From Heterotrichella gracilis (Eukaryota > Sar > Xanthophyceae > Tribonematales > Xanthonemataceae): DNA of 64,000 nucleotides. The position numbers were made by a program, and so were the translations under genes. Location: the NCBI GenBank assembly GCA_032358255.1, contig JAULBX010022187.1:186001-250000 (forward strand). Reading direction: 5' to 3'. The notes below the pieces were generated by a model. It saw nothing but the letters and a program-made list of their open reading frames with translations, made no database searches and was not told the origin of the DNA. Numbering within the stretch: the stretch's first letter is position 1; each line of letters begins with the position of its first letter. This document shows positions 47,701 through 59,500 of this stretch, piece after piece.

Positions 47701-50700
47701 AGCATGACAGCAGGCCTGGTCCACACTCCCCCAGAACCCCTTCCCTAGGGTTCCCAACCCTAAACCCTTCCCTAGGTTTCCCCACCTGCGCCAGGTAGTG
47801 CAGCGCCAGCGGCAGCAGCCAGTTCTGGTACAGCGCAAGTAGCAGAAACCCTGGCCTAAGTTCCACTTCCCTAAACGCTAAACCTTCCCTAGGGTTCCCC
47901 ACTTGCGCCAGGTGGTAGCGTGCCAGCGGCAGCAGCCAGTTCTGGTACAGCGCAAGCAGCAGAACCCTGGCCTAAGTTCCACTTCCCTAAACGCTAAACC
48001 TTCCCTAGGGTTCCCCACTTGTGCCAGGTAGTAGCGTGCCAGAGGCAGCAGCCAGTTCTGGTACAGCATGAGCAGTAGAAACCATAGCATTTCTGCTGGC
48101 CTAACCCCTAAATCCTCTCCTAGGGTTCCCCACCTGCGCCAGGTAGTACAGCGCCAGCGGCAGCAGCCAATTCTGGTACAGCGTGAGCAGCAGCGCGGGT
48201 GCGATGGCTGTGATGAAATTCTTAAACTGGTTGCCCTTGTCGCACCACCACTCGGAGTAGAGGGTGTTGGAGGGGGACGAGTCGCACAGCACCAGGTTGA
48301 GCTGGGTCACCACGCCTGCGGGGAGGTAGGGTTTTGGTCAGGGTTTTGGGGTTGGGGTTGAGTCGCGCAGCACAAGGTTGAATTGAATCACCATGCTTGC
48401 AGTGGCAGGCAAATTTCTAGTAGATTTTGTCCGGCCTTCAACAGCGCCGTGCCCGCCATCACCAATCACACCACAGCAGTCACCACCACCACACCACCAC
48501 CACCACCCACCCACCTGCGGCAAACCCAGTGGGCAGCGCCATGACCGCAATGACAAGGGGCAGCACCCCCAGCGCGCGCATCTCCCGCCCCCACCACCCC
48601 AGCCACAGCACCGACCAGTTGACCTCCTCGGGCCCAGGCGCCTGGATCACGCTGAAGCGGTGGCCGTCCTCCGGGTGGAGGTTGGCTTGCGCGGCGATGG
48701 CGGCGGCCTTCTGGGAGCTGCAGGGGTGGGGTTTGAAAGCTTGTTTAGGGTAGGCTTTAGGGTCTGGAAGCTCGAGGAGATGGAGGTTTGATTAGGGCTT
48801 GGTGGTAGTGCTTGGGGTGTGGCCGTGCTTTGCGTGCACGTTGGCTTTATACAAGCGGCCGATTTTAGGAATCACCAGGAAGCAGTGGCCATCCTCTGGG
48901 TGCAGGTTGGCTTGTGCGGCGATGGCGGCGGCCTTCTGGGAGCTGCGGGGTGGTGTGGGGCAGACAATGGGGCTCAGTGGGTGTGGGTGTGGAAGTTTCA
49001 GTGGGTGGATGGCCGGATGTGTGGTGGAATGCTTCCAGTCCGAGCAGTCAGTCAGTCCCCGTTCAACGAATAACCAGTTCTTCAATTTTCTCAGATCACC
49101 GCGATGCAATGCAGTTTATTATATATTTGCACTATTACTATTAGTCACCCCCAGGTTTCCTCACCTGAACAGCACAAAGTAGGAGGAGGTGGGTGGGCCA
49201 TCCAGGATCTCCTGCCGCTGCCGCACCAGGTCCTCCTCCACCCTGTCGATCTCCCCTTCATACCACTCTACGCTGTCCACCTTGGGCCCGTAGATGGCTG
49301 GCACCCGGTGCTGGGGGCGCACGTTTCCCCCCTTGCGGGTCAGCTTCTCACTGGCTACCTCCAGCTTGGCGCACAGGCTGTCCCACTTGTCAAGGAGCAG
49401 GTCGATGCGCTGCGGGGTGGGGGGAACGGGGAGGAATTAGCCATGGAGGGATGATACCCACCTTGGTACACTTGGACGAAGTAATTGAAAATCAGCTAAG
49501 ACGCCCCACTAGCATGCCCTGATGTGCTGCGGAGGGGTTGCTGATGCGCAATAGGTAGTAGCCATGGTGGGGTCGATGATTACCTTGGTACGCTTTTGGC
49601 CCGAGGTAAATGTGGCAAAACTTCATTTACTTATTCTGGTTTGTTTGTGTGGCATGTTGCTGTGGAGTAGTTGGGATCGCCTCATTACCTTCTTGGAGTG
49701 ATGATGTGGTGTGATGAGATGTGAACCGTGACAATGAGTACAATACTTGAGATTGTCCTCACTCATTGCTGACACCAAAAACCAACACCCAGCCCCAAAC
49801 CCTTTCCAAAACCCTACCTTGTGGTTCCACACAGGCACCACCTGCTGGAATGACTCTGGGAACAGGCACCTGAACGCCTCCTCAACCAACATCTTGGGAG
49901 GCATTCGGGTGGCGCTCAGCAAACCCTCCTCGACACCCTCGTCTTGGGTTTCCGAGCTGTCCCCCCGCTCGGCAGTGGGGGGTGGGGTGCCGCCGGGGGA
50001 GGAGACGGGGGTGGTGGGTATTGTGATGGGGTGCTGGGAGGGGTGGGTGGGGCTGGGGGGGCACACAGCTGCAGGTGGGGGGTGGGGAGGGGGGTGGGAA
50101 AAGGATTTTAATATAATTATATCTAGGGGAGGGGTATTACGGTCTGCCAGCTTTGAAGTGAGATGCAGGATTGCGGTTGTAGGCAACTGTCTAGGGTTTA
50201 GGTGAGAGGCAATGGAAGCTAGGGGGTTGCTGGGGTTTCTGCGCACCTGTCGTGGGTTGGGTGGGTTGGCCGTTGTACATGCACGACGCCATGTGGCGCC
50301 ACATGACGCGGCACCTGCCCATTTGCCCCCACAGCCACTTCACCCCCTGGGACCACCGCCTGCACGCCACGTGGCACACCCCATGACTCAGCAAGAGGGG
50401 GATGAGATAAGAATGTCGCTGTTGGGGTGGATGACATATCAAAGGTGCCTGTGGGGTGGATAATTTATCAAAGGCGGGGGTGAGTATGAGCACCAGTGTG
50501 GATACCATACTGAAGGCGGCAGTGGCATGGATAAGGGGTGGATAACCACGTCGATTGCTATGACAATCCCCCGCAAAAAGCAAGCAACAGTGCAGGCAAG
50601 GGCACACAAAGGTTTGCCCAATGAATGACCTGTGCATCTCACGATGTTGGAAAATAACCCGCCTCCACAACCATGCAGTGCACTACCTTCTCCACCCCAG

Positions 50701-53700
50701 CTTCCCCCCCTTATAACCACAAACATCTGATGATTCCCTGGGTTTTCAAAATAGATGCAATGACAGCGATACCCCTGGCCATACCTTCTCCACCCCAGTT
50801 TCTCCCCCTTCCTCCCGCCCTCCTCCTCCCCCCCTGGCACGTCCATCACCAGCACCGCATACTGCTGCGCAAGCACGCCCACCTCCCTTCCCGCTGCGTT
50901 GACCGTATTGACCAGCTTGCGGAACCTAACGGAGGGTTTTGCAAGTAGGGGAGAGGTCACGCCGTCCCGGGTGGCGGTGGGGGTGTCGGCGGTCCACCAC
51001 CGATGCACGATGGTGCCTGTGGGGTGTGGGGTAGGGGGTGAGGGGATGGCAGGGGGTTGCATGAAAGCGCATTATGGTGTTACCATCTGTGCCATCAGTA
51101 AGTGGTGTCATCATTTGTGGAATGTTCAGCCATCATTACATGGTGTCATCATTTACATTCTCTTCTGTTCTAGAGGCTAATGTCAGTCAGTGCCTGAAAT
51201 GAGCAGAAATTACAATACCCCCTACTTGAACCCTGAACCCTGGATACCCTACACCCCACCTGTTGCCCTGTCCAGCATCAGCTCCACGCTGGTAGCAAAA
51301 ATCCCAAACACCAGTCCCTAAACCCTAAACCCTAAACCCTTAACCCCACCTGTAGCCCTGTCCAGCATCAGCTCCACGCTGGTGGTGGAGCTCTGTATGG
51401 ACAGGGACAGCTCCCCTGATGCCGCAACCTCACTCATTAGAGACCTGCATGGGGGGCAGACAAGATGCATCAGCCACAGTGTCAGGGGATTTTGGGTTCC
51501 CTGGTGATTGGTGGATCCTGGCATTGTTTGCGGGTTGTTTGTGAATGGCATACACGACGTGCACTGCTCCCCGTGATGGGAATTATGTTGAGCACGCACC
51601 TGGTTGGGGATAGCCGCTGCATGCATTGGGGGCTGGGGGGGGCGTCGTTTTCCTTCGCCACCCCCGGTCCCTCCCCTTCCTCCCCCGCACTCTCGCGCCC
51701 CCTCAGCAGCCTCCGCCGGCTCAAGGAAGAGGCAAAATTGGGTGAAATTCCCAGCACCCCCGGGGACCCGGGGTCCAAATTCGACCCCCCCGAAAACGGC
51801 GTCGGGCCACCTGGGGACCCCGCCTCGCCCTGCCTGGTCCCCAGAAATTCCGGGCTGCTGGGCAGCCTGGGAATCTCTATTCCCTCCCCTCCCATGCTGC
51901 TCTCGCTCAACTGCACCTCCCTTGAGGATCGCACCGTCGCCCTCCCCGTGCTTTTCGCGCTCTCGCCCCCCCCCTCCCCATCGTCGCTCCTGTGCATGTG
52001 CTGGAGCAGAGACTCCTCAGCAATGCTGCGCATGTCGGGCCTGGGGGGCCGCCGCGCGCTCCCAATTAGGGCCCTGTTCATGCCCCCCCTGCCAAATGAC
52101 GGGGCGCGCTGGGGCCCCGACCCGGCGGGCGCCGTGGAGGGTCCAAATTGCAGGCTGCTGGGGTCCTCCAGCCCGTATTTGTCGGCGGAATCCTCGTAGG
52201 CCAGCAGGGGGGCGCGCGCCTCGGGGCTCGAGGGAATCACAAGGGGGGTCAGCCCCTGGGCAAATTTGCGGGAAGCCGAGGGCGGCTGCGGCGGAGGGGT
52301 GCCACTCTCCTCTACCCCCTCATCTCTCTCCACCCGCTGCCCCGCCCTTTCCTCCCCTTGCGCTGACAGCTGAGTGATATTATCATCCCCTGGGGGGAGT
52401 GGGAGCTCAGTTGCATTGGCTGGGGATTCCCGCCGCTCCACCCTACCCCCACCCTCCCCGTTTTCTGATTTGAAGATGTTGCCAGATACCACCCGGGCAG
52501 GCGCAGTGGTGGGCCCAAACCGCGAGAAATTCCCGGAATTCCCGTCCCCCTCCCTGCCCCCTCCCCGCCGCCGCATCGACCCCTCCCCATCCCCCCCCCT
52601 GCCCCGCACATAGGAGAAACTGGCACCCCGTAGGGTATTGTCTAGGGACTGCCTGTTTAGGGTTTTCAGGTACTTGGTCATGGGTCCGCCGCTGGGGAGG
52701 GCCTCTCCGGAGAGCCGCTCGTCAAGGCGCAGCATCTGAAGGGGCAAAGGGGGGGGGGGGTAGGTATTTGTTTGTAAGACAATATTGATGTTTAGGTATT
52801 TGGTCAGCCTCGGTGGCAAAAAGGAAGTGGCGGATCCGTGCTGTGATAAATTGTACAATGACGGAAATATTGTCTTACAAACAAGGGTTACAATTAAATT
52901 GGTCAGAGTCGCTGCCAACCCAAAACACAGCACCCTACTACAACCCTAGTAAGGGTTTTACCTCCTTGAACAAGAAGAGTGCTTCAAATCGCTACCGTAA
53001 CCCTAACCCACATCCATACAAAAACCATAACAAAGGGTTTTTACCTCATCGGGGATGAACAGGGTCTTCAGCCGCTGCAGCACGTTTCGCTCCTCGGGGC
53101 TCTTGGAATCGTCCTGCCCATCGTCCTTTTTGGAATCCCCTTCCGGTTTTCCCCCATCCCCGACCTGGTCTGGGCCTGTCCCCGGGATGTACCTCCTCAT
53201 CCACACGTTGATGTCGTCCTCTGTGCCCTGGGTGAGGTGGCGCTGGCGCAGGATGACGTAAGACTGCAGTGGCGTGAAATGGAGAGGTCAGGAGCATGCA
53301 TTAATAGTGTTTGCAGCACTCGCCGGCTGATGCAAGGAATGATATAGACGATGGGTGTGGTGGAAAGCGCCTGGGCTTGGAGGTGTTGCCCCGCCTGCGG
53401 AAGTAACCACAGCCATAGGGAATGGGAAGCTAAAACATGCTTGAACTCCCCACCTTGCGCTATACATACCGCCACCAACACCATCGTAGTGCATGTGCAG
53501 CAGTCAGCACAAACAGACCAGCACCCCCCCCCCACACACACACCTTGTAGTGCATGTACAGCAGCCAGCAGGAGTAGACCACCACCAGAATGAGCACAAG
53601 CAAGGAAACCCTACAAGGGGGGAGTGTAACATGATCAACCACCTGCTTGAGGTCGACAGTATTGGATGGGAGGACATCAGAATTAGCACAGGGACCCCTG

Positions 53701-55815
53701 CATTCTCCAAAGCAAGATCCTTCGATATATGTTCTCCACTGGCGCGAGCCGAGCTCATCTGCCTAGCAGCATGCACATATTTTTCAACAACAGACTACTT
53801 TTGACAAGGCCGCCGCATCTGTATGCATACCAGCGTGTGGCATATTTTATGCAATGCTTTCCTCCCCTCCACCCACCAGTATACTCCCGACCCCTTGCTG
53901 ATGTTGCCCAGCGTGTATTTGACAAAGGCGGAGCTGTCGGCCCCGTTCTGGGTCACCTGGTTGGAGCCCTGGCCATACAGGGGGAGCACTGCGGGATGGG
54001 GGGTGAAGGGGAGGTCACCGCCAGTTGCAGGGTGGGGGGTGCCAAAGGGTGCCTCAAGCATGGGGCCATGTCCCGGGGATGTGCCATGTCATCGTGCAAG
54101 TTAGCGTGCCAGTAATGGGACGAGGTCGTGTGGGAATGCGGTTTGTATTCAGCATGAGATGTTGGCCCATTGCTGAGGTCAGGCATGCAAAGTGGGCCAT
54201 GTTGCATTGCTGTGCCAGGCATGTGGTGTGGTCATGTGGGTCATGTGCGGCAGGGGAAGGATGCCCTAATACCGTATACCCCAAACCCTAAGGGTACTTA
54301 CGCAGCGCCAGCGCGACCACAGACAGCGGCAGGTACAGCTGGATGCCCAAGGCAGTCATGCGCAGGAGCATCTGCGGGAGGGGAATGGGGGCTGTGTTCC
54401 CGTATGGTGTCATTAGGGACCTCTAGGGTTTTCATTAGGATATTTCCTCCCACCCACCAGTGCGTCCAGTCCCGCTGTCAGCAGCACCTCCCTGTCGCTG
54501 GTGGTCAGCACAGGCCACAGGCACCAGGGTATCATAAGGGTTTCATTGGGTTCATCTAGGGTTTTCGTTAGGGTTTTCCTCCCCACCCACCAAAGCGTCC
54601 AGCCCCGCAGTCAGCAGCACCTCCCTGTCGCTGGTGGTGAGCACAGGCCACAGCCACAAGGGTGTCATAAGGGTACCATTACGGACCTCTAAGGTTTTCA
54701 TTAGGGTTTTCCCCACCACCCACCAGTGCGTCCAGCCCCGCTGTCAGCAGCACCTCCCTGTCGCTGGTGGTGAGCACAGGCCACAGCCAGTTCCACAGCT
54801 GGGACACGCAGCGCAGGTGCTGGGCGGGGGGTTTCACCCACACAGTGGGGAGAAGCTGCAAGGAGGGGGGTAAAAACGGTGTGTGTGGTGTGTGTGTGTG
54901 TGCATGGGTAGGCGTGCGGTTGCCAGAGTGTTATTTTGTTCCACCCATGGGCGCATGTTGAATGGCATGGCATGGCATGGCATGGCGCAGACTAATGTCA
55001 GGGCGTGACTATTGTGTACATTGGTGACCCTGGGACGCAGACGACTCTCACTGGGAACCAAGATTCGAGGTGCATTTTGAAGATTTTTGTATGTTGGTTT
55101 GCGGTGAGCATGAACCCTAACCTGGAGCCTGCAAAACCCTTACCAGCCTGGTGCGGTACACCTTGAGGTGGCCCCTGACCACAAAATTCTAAACCCGAGC
55201 CTACAAGACCCTTACCAGTCTGGTGCGGTACACCTTGAGGTGGCCCCTGAGCAGTCCAAACAGCAGCAGGCATGACGCGCCAGCCACGCTGCTCACGATG
55301 AACCTACGCAAGGGTTTGGGCTAGGGTGTTGGATGAGGTTTTGGAACAGGTGTGCATGGCAGATATGGGTCAGGTGAAAATGACAGGCCTGCGGTCGATG
55401 CGGCCCTGTGAATGCGAGTGCATCTGCTAGGGTTTGGGCTAGGGTTTTGGGGAAGGGGTTTGGAGCATGGGTCAGACATCAAAGGTCAGGGGTCAATAAC
55501 AGGTGGGCGGTGCTCCTTTTATTATTACGTGTACAATGCACAAGTCAGGAGGTCTAAGGGCTTGTGAAGTGCAAAATGTGCAGCATACATGGCTTGGTGT
55601 ATGCATGCATGTGCCGATGTGTGCGAGGCCAATGTGGATACTTACGAGGTCCGAAGCTCGCTGCCCGATATGTTTGTGTTGTAGCAGTTCGAGAACAGGA
55701 TCTCGGGGCTGCAGTTTGGCGGCGGTGGCGGTGCGAGGGCGGCCGGGGCGGGGGGCGGATACCCACTGCTGCCATTGCCACCCACCACATCTTGCAATAG
55801 GGTTCGGAACCACAT
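44794..55815 (-). CDS. OSCA/CSC1/TMEM63-type mechanosensitive or osmosensitive cation channel, complete, 20 exons, 1396 aa
   Basis: Predicted Ca2+-permeable membrane channel. Exons: 55815-55646, 55303-55216, 54855-54724, 54371-54302, 53988-53877, 53610-53544, 53263-53045, 52735-51600, 51444-51350, 51016-50785, 50359-50247, 50068-49818, 49409-49165, 48717-48515, 48315-48134, 47547-47422, 46786-46606, 46112-45926, 45534-45352, 44992-44794. The total of 4191 nt closes in phase. Membrane segments include FIVSSVAGASCLLLFGLL, TALGIQLYLPLSVVALAL, VSLLVLILVVVYSCWLLYMH, GVLPLVIAVMALPTGFA, ALLLTLYQNWLLPLALYYLA, ALFFYWTIFNVFIGAMLGGT and FLVALGLALAFSAMVF. Family cues: WNWLWPVLTTSDREVL, FSSQKAAAIAAQANLHPEDG, SLSKLDRRIGALFFYW, LPLSANFFIQLIVFKGFFNN. 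Plant OSCAs are ~770 aa; the excess is mainly exon 8 (378 codons, Ser/Pro/Gly/Arg-rich) in the cytosolic loop after the third membrane segment. Confidence 0.93.
45200..45351 (-). repeat. Donor-side echoes of channel exon 19
   Basis: CACTTGTTGAACAG.ACCAC (plus strand) at the exon end recurs at 45281-45300 and, as CACTTGTTTAAACAGCACCAC, at 45207-45227. C-rich CCCCAC linkers separate the copies, not telomere-like sequence. Confidence 0.7.
46113..46450 (-). repeat. Acceptor-side echoes of channel exon 18
   Basis: The stretch CGCATGCTGATGGCGCCCAG at 46060-46090, inside the exon, recurs at 46236-46275 and 46408-46452, with parts of the acceptor region. One linker holds TTTAGGGTTTAGGTTTAGG. Confidence 0.75.
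46738..47013 (-). repeat. Acceptor-side echoes of channel exon 17
   Basis: About 50 bp (GGTAGATCTCCTCGGGGCTG core) including the acceptor is present three times, ending at 46789, 46899 and 47012. The linker is an AT-rich ATGATGATTAGGAGGGTGAT block, not TTTAGGG, so echoes do not require the heptamer. Confidence 0.85.
47780..48195 (-). repeat. Donor-side echoes of channel exon 15 (four copies)
   Basis: The exon end coding for LYQNWLLPLALYYLAQ plus its GTGGGGAACCC donor is present at 48134-48190 (true) and again near 48017-48075, 47898-47960 and 47783-47850, about 115 bp apart. Residues are almost unchanged (LYQNWLLPLARYYLAQ). Linkers carry GGTTTAG in sense. Confidence 0.9.
48680..48960 (-). 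repeat. Acceptor-side echo of channel exon 14
   Basis: GGCGGCGGCCTTCTGGGAGC with flanking coding sequence (AAAIAAQANLHPEDG) is repeated at 48885-48945, upstream in sense of the true exon start at 48717. Confidence 0.85.
51255..51350 (-). repeat. Donor-side echo of channel exon 9
   Basis: GCCCTGTCCAGCATCAGCTC (plus strand) with the donor occurs at 51265-51292 and in the true exon at 51355-51383. A run of CCCTAAACCC on the plus strand lies between, TTTAGGG in sense. Confidence 0.85.
54455..54800 (-). repeat. Donor-side echoes of channel exon 3 (three copies)
   Basis: The coding block for WPVLTTSDREVLLTAGLDAL with its donor is present at 54724-54795 (true), 54588-54660 and 54459-54520. Here the linkers carry AACCCTAA in sense, opposite to most donor-side arrays. 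Confidence 0.9.
54960..54988. repeat. GGCAT pentanucleotide microsatellite
   Basis: Four to five tandem ATGGC/GGCAT units in a channel intron, next to a GTGTGTG tract at 54880-54902. Confidence 0.8.
55139..55215 (-). repeat. Donor-side echo of channel exon 2
   Basis: CTTACCAG.CTGGTGCGGTAC and the following 20 bp (coding for GHLKVYRTRL) occur at 55139-55180 and again in the true exon from 55211. Confidence 0.85.
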
Positions 55816-56577
55816 CACGCCCGTAGGCGGGCTGCGACGCTGTATACCACCCGCATATCTCAACCCAGGGCTGATGGCATACACCGTATGCGCGGCAGCG
55901 CGTGTTTGGTGGGGTGGTGCGCGGGTGGGCACTTGTGCTTTCGTGTATTCCCTAGTCAGCCGTCCTGGGACTGTTCACAAACTCGGCAGGATCGGCTGCC
56001 TTTGGGCGCGAGTGACTGCAGTAGTAGACGCGTTGTTCAGAAGCTACAGTCTTGCGAACCTTGTTGCAGCTAGGTGCAGCTGGGTTGTGGTGGAGGGTTC
56101 AAAAAATGGCGGGGATACCATGCGTTCACTCGATCCACAGTGCGGCTGCAGGTTGCTGTAAGCCCCCAACTATGTGTCACACTAACTACAGCACTGTTTC
56201 GGCAGGTCACTGCCTGTGCTACCTTTGTTTCAAGATAGAGTTTTTGTGGGTTGATTATGAGTATTTCGCCTCCTCCCCTCCCCGTTGGATTGACCCCCGA
56301 TTGTTTTCAAAAAGCCCACCATTTTCGCAGCTGTCACTTAGTTCTTTGGAGCTGCTATGAGTTATGATACACAACCCCACACACACAACTGAGTCAATCG
56401 CCGCACAAGTACAGTACTCAAACATGGGGCATAGGGCTCGTTACGTATGCAGGCATAGGGCTCGTTTACCCGAATTGACCAGTGCTTTGTTACTCCCACA
56501 CCCCAACATGTGGACCAGCCATCCCATGCACGGGGTGGTCCCCCAGCCCCCATAATCAACCCCCAACCACACCCACG
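55816..56577. promoter_or_regulatory. Divergent promoter interval between channel and lipase genes
   Basis: The two start codons face away from each other across 762 bp that hold no supported exon and no TTTAGGG tract, unlike intronic DNA here. Stop codons occur in all frames. Shared regulation is possible but not shown. The 60 bp before the lipase ATG are C/A-rich like other 5' leaders in this window. Confidence 0.45.
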
Positions 56578-59500
56578 ATGCCGGCCTTCGTGCTCTATAA
56601 GCGCCGGTGGCTGGCGGCGTCCGATGACATGCCGCTGCTGGCGGGGTTTTGGGCCATTTTCCACTCCGTTTGGCTGGCAGTGCTTATCTATGGGTCCGTG
56701 CTTGCCCGCCAATCCGACGATTCCTGTAGCCTGGGGGTGCTGGTGCCGCTGCGGGTGGTGGTGCTGACGTTCGCCGCCGTCATGGCGGCGGCGCTGGGGA
56801 CGGAGGTCACCATCGTGGTGGTGGGGATGCGAGGTGGGTGGGGGGGGGTGACACATGCATGCATGCAAGCCGATGGGCAGACTGAAATCGTGCTGGGACC
56901 AGGAGTTGTCAATGCCGGGTGTGAACTAACACGCCATTGCGTTTTTTGTCGTCTATAGTGGCGCCCCGTGTGTATCCTGGCATATGCATGCATGCAACAT
57001 GGTACATATTTTTTTGCAAATTGCAATGCAATGCAAAGCAATGCACCCTTTCAATTTCAAACCCCTCGCATCCGTTCAGATCCAATGCAGTTCGTGCACG
57101 CACACTCTGCACCACATCCTTGCACCCACACCCGGCCTGCCCCGTTCCCTCCCGTGCCCCTGCTCCGCAGGCACCCCTCTTGAGCCCTCCAAGCGCAAAT
57201 CGATCAGCCAGCTGCTGGGGGCGGTCATAGTGCTCTGGGTGGGCATCGTGGCACTCACAAGTGCGTGGCTAGGGTTGGTTTAGGGTCACGCCGCAGCTAG
57301 GGTTTTGTTAGGGTTCTATGGCCGCGCCAAGGTTTGGGTGGGCATCGTGGCACTCACAAGTGCGCAGTCAGCTAGGGGGGACCGGGTGCGCTGTGTTGGG
57401 GTTCCATTAGGGTTCCATTAGGGTTTCATTAGGGTTTCAACAGCGTTGCAAGAGGGTCACACTAGGGTTGCATCAGGGTTCTACCAATGTGTGTGTGGGC
57501 ATCGTGCGTGCTCACAACAGTGCAGGTAGGGTTTGATTAGGGTTCCACTGCAGCTAGGGTTTTGTTAGGGGTTCTAATACCTCCCCAGTACCCGATTACC
57601 CTTACCACCACCCACTGCAGTACCCACTCCACTGCCCTGTACACGGCCCTCGCCTTTATCCTTGCCATTACCCTATTCCTGACCCTTTCCATCACCGTGC
57701 CCCCACAGTTGCCATGACTTTGCACCAGGCCGGCCCCACCTTCCCCTGCCCTCTCCTTTACCCTAATCCTGACCCCCCACCCCCCACCCCTCCCCCGCAG
57801 TTGCCATGACTGTGTACCAGGCAGGCCTTGTGAAGGGGTGCTTCAGCGACCCCCACGTGGTCACAGTGCTGAGGGTCATCACCTGGGGATCGTGGGTGGT
57901 CATCGGGATTAGCGCGTAAGCAGGGCGGGGGAGGAGGGGGCCTGGCGGCGCAATCCATGCATCACTGTCAAGCATGCATTTCATAGAAGAATGCTCTTCA
58001 ATAAGCAATGGTGACGGTGTCCAACTGACCTGCGACGGTCCACCAATATCCCATCATTGATATGAAAAGCTGTTTCTGTGGTGCCTCTTGCACCTGTGTG
58101 CCTAATCCTCACGCCATGACCGTTCCACCTCATCCCCCGCAGCCTGGTCATGTACCTGCTGTACTCAAAATCCTGAACCCTACTCCGCACACCCTAAACC
58201 CTAAAATAATCCCCCTCCCGCAGCCTGGTCATGTACCTGCTGTACTCAAAACCCTGAACCCTACTCCTCACACCCTAAACCCTAAAATAATCCCCCTCCC
58301 GCAGCCTGGTCATGTACCTGCAGTACTCAAAAGCCCTCAACCCTGACCCCACACCCCAAATCCTAAACCCTGAACCCAAACCCTAAACCCTAAAACAATC
58401 CCCCTCCTGTAGCCTGGTCATGTACCTCCTATACTCCTTCTTCCCCGAGTACCGCGCGGTGGATGCCTGGCAAAAGTGGCTGGAGCAGTGGAGCCAGAGG
58501 CTGTCGTGCGCGGCGCAGCTGCAGACCAAGGGCAAGAAAACAAGGTGAGGAAACGGGGGAGGGGGTGGACTTGGCTGGGGGAGCGCACGTGTGTGCCAGC
58601 TAATGGCAGTGAAAGAGGAAGGAAAGAAAGGATTTGCTGAGAGGTATCCTTATGAAATGAAGGATCGAAAATTCGCTGCCGCACGTACAATATTTACGAG
58701 TGTATAAGGTATAAGTATATAAGTTATAAGTATAAGTTTCAATTCTTAATATTACAGGGTTGAAATTTAGTATTTGCTATTGCACGTATAGCACAAGCAC
58801 CCTCATCAAGTGCTCAGAAGTCTGCTTGTGGCTCTGCTGGCAAAGGGTGTCAATTGGAATACCGCACCTCCTCCCCTGCCCAGCCCTCGCGCCTCAACCC
58901 CTCTCACACACCACCCCCCCACCCTCCACCCCCCTCCCGCAGCAAGACCGCCTCCCAGGAGATTGCCACCTCCCTTGCACACCTGCTGGGCCGCGTGGAC
59001 CTCACCGCCAGCGACCGCCTGCTGGCCATGGCCCTCATGTCTGCAGTGCACAGCGAGAGGAGGCGGAGACTCATGCTGGACAACCTGAATGCATGTGGTG
59101 AGGAGATAGATGTAGTAGGACCCTGAACCCTGCCATAAAACCCTAGACAGGCTCTGGCACAAGCCCTGGCACAAGGTCTAGGTTTGAACTGAGTGCTAGT
59201 GACCGCCTGCTGGCCATGGCCCTCATGTCTGCTGTGCACAGCGAGAGGAGGCGGAGGTTCATGCTGGACAACCTGAACGCATGTGGTGAGGAGATAGATG
59301 TAGTAGGGCCCTGAACCCTGCCATAAAACCCTAGACAGGCTCTGGCACAAGCCCTGGCACAAGGTCTAGGTTTGAACTGAGTGCTNNNNNNNNNNNNNNN
59401 NNNNNNNNNNNNNNNNNNNNNNNNNNNNNNNNNNNNNNNNNNNNNNNNNNNNNNNNNNNNNNNNNNNNNNNNNNNNNNNNNNNNNAGTGACCGCCTGCTG

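Noticed and set aside
51465-52377. Two overlapping plus-strand open frames of 244 and 257 codons
   Set aside because: They are antisense shadows of the GC-rich, stop-poor channel exon 8; the minus-strand reading joins its neighbours in phase.
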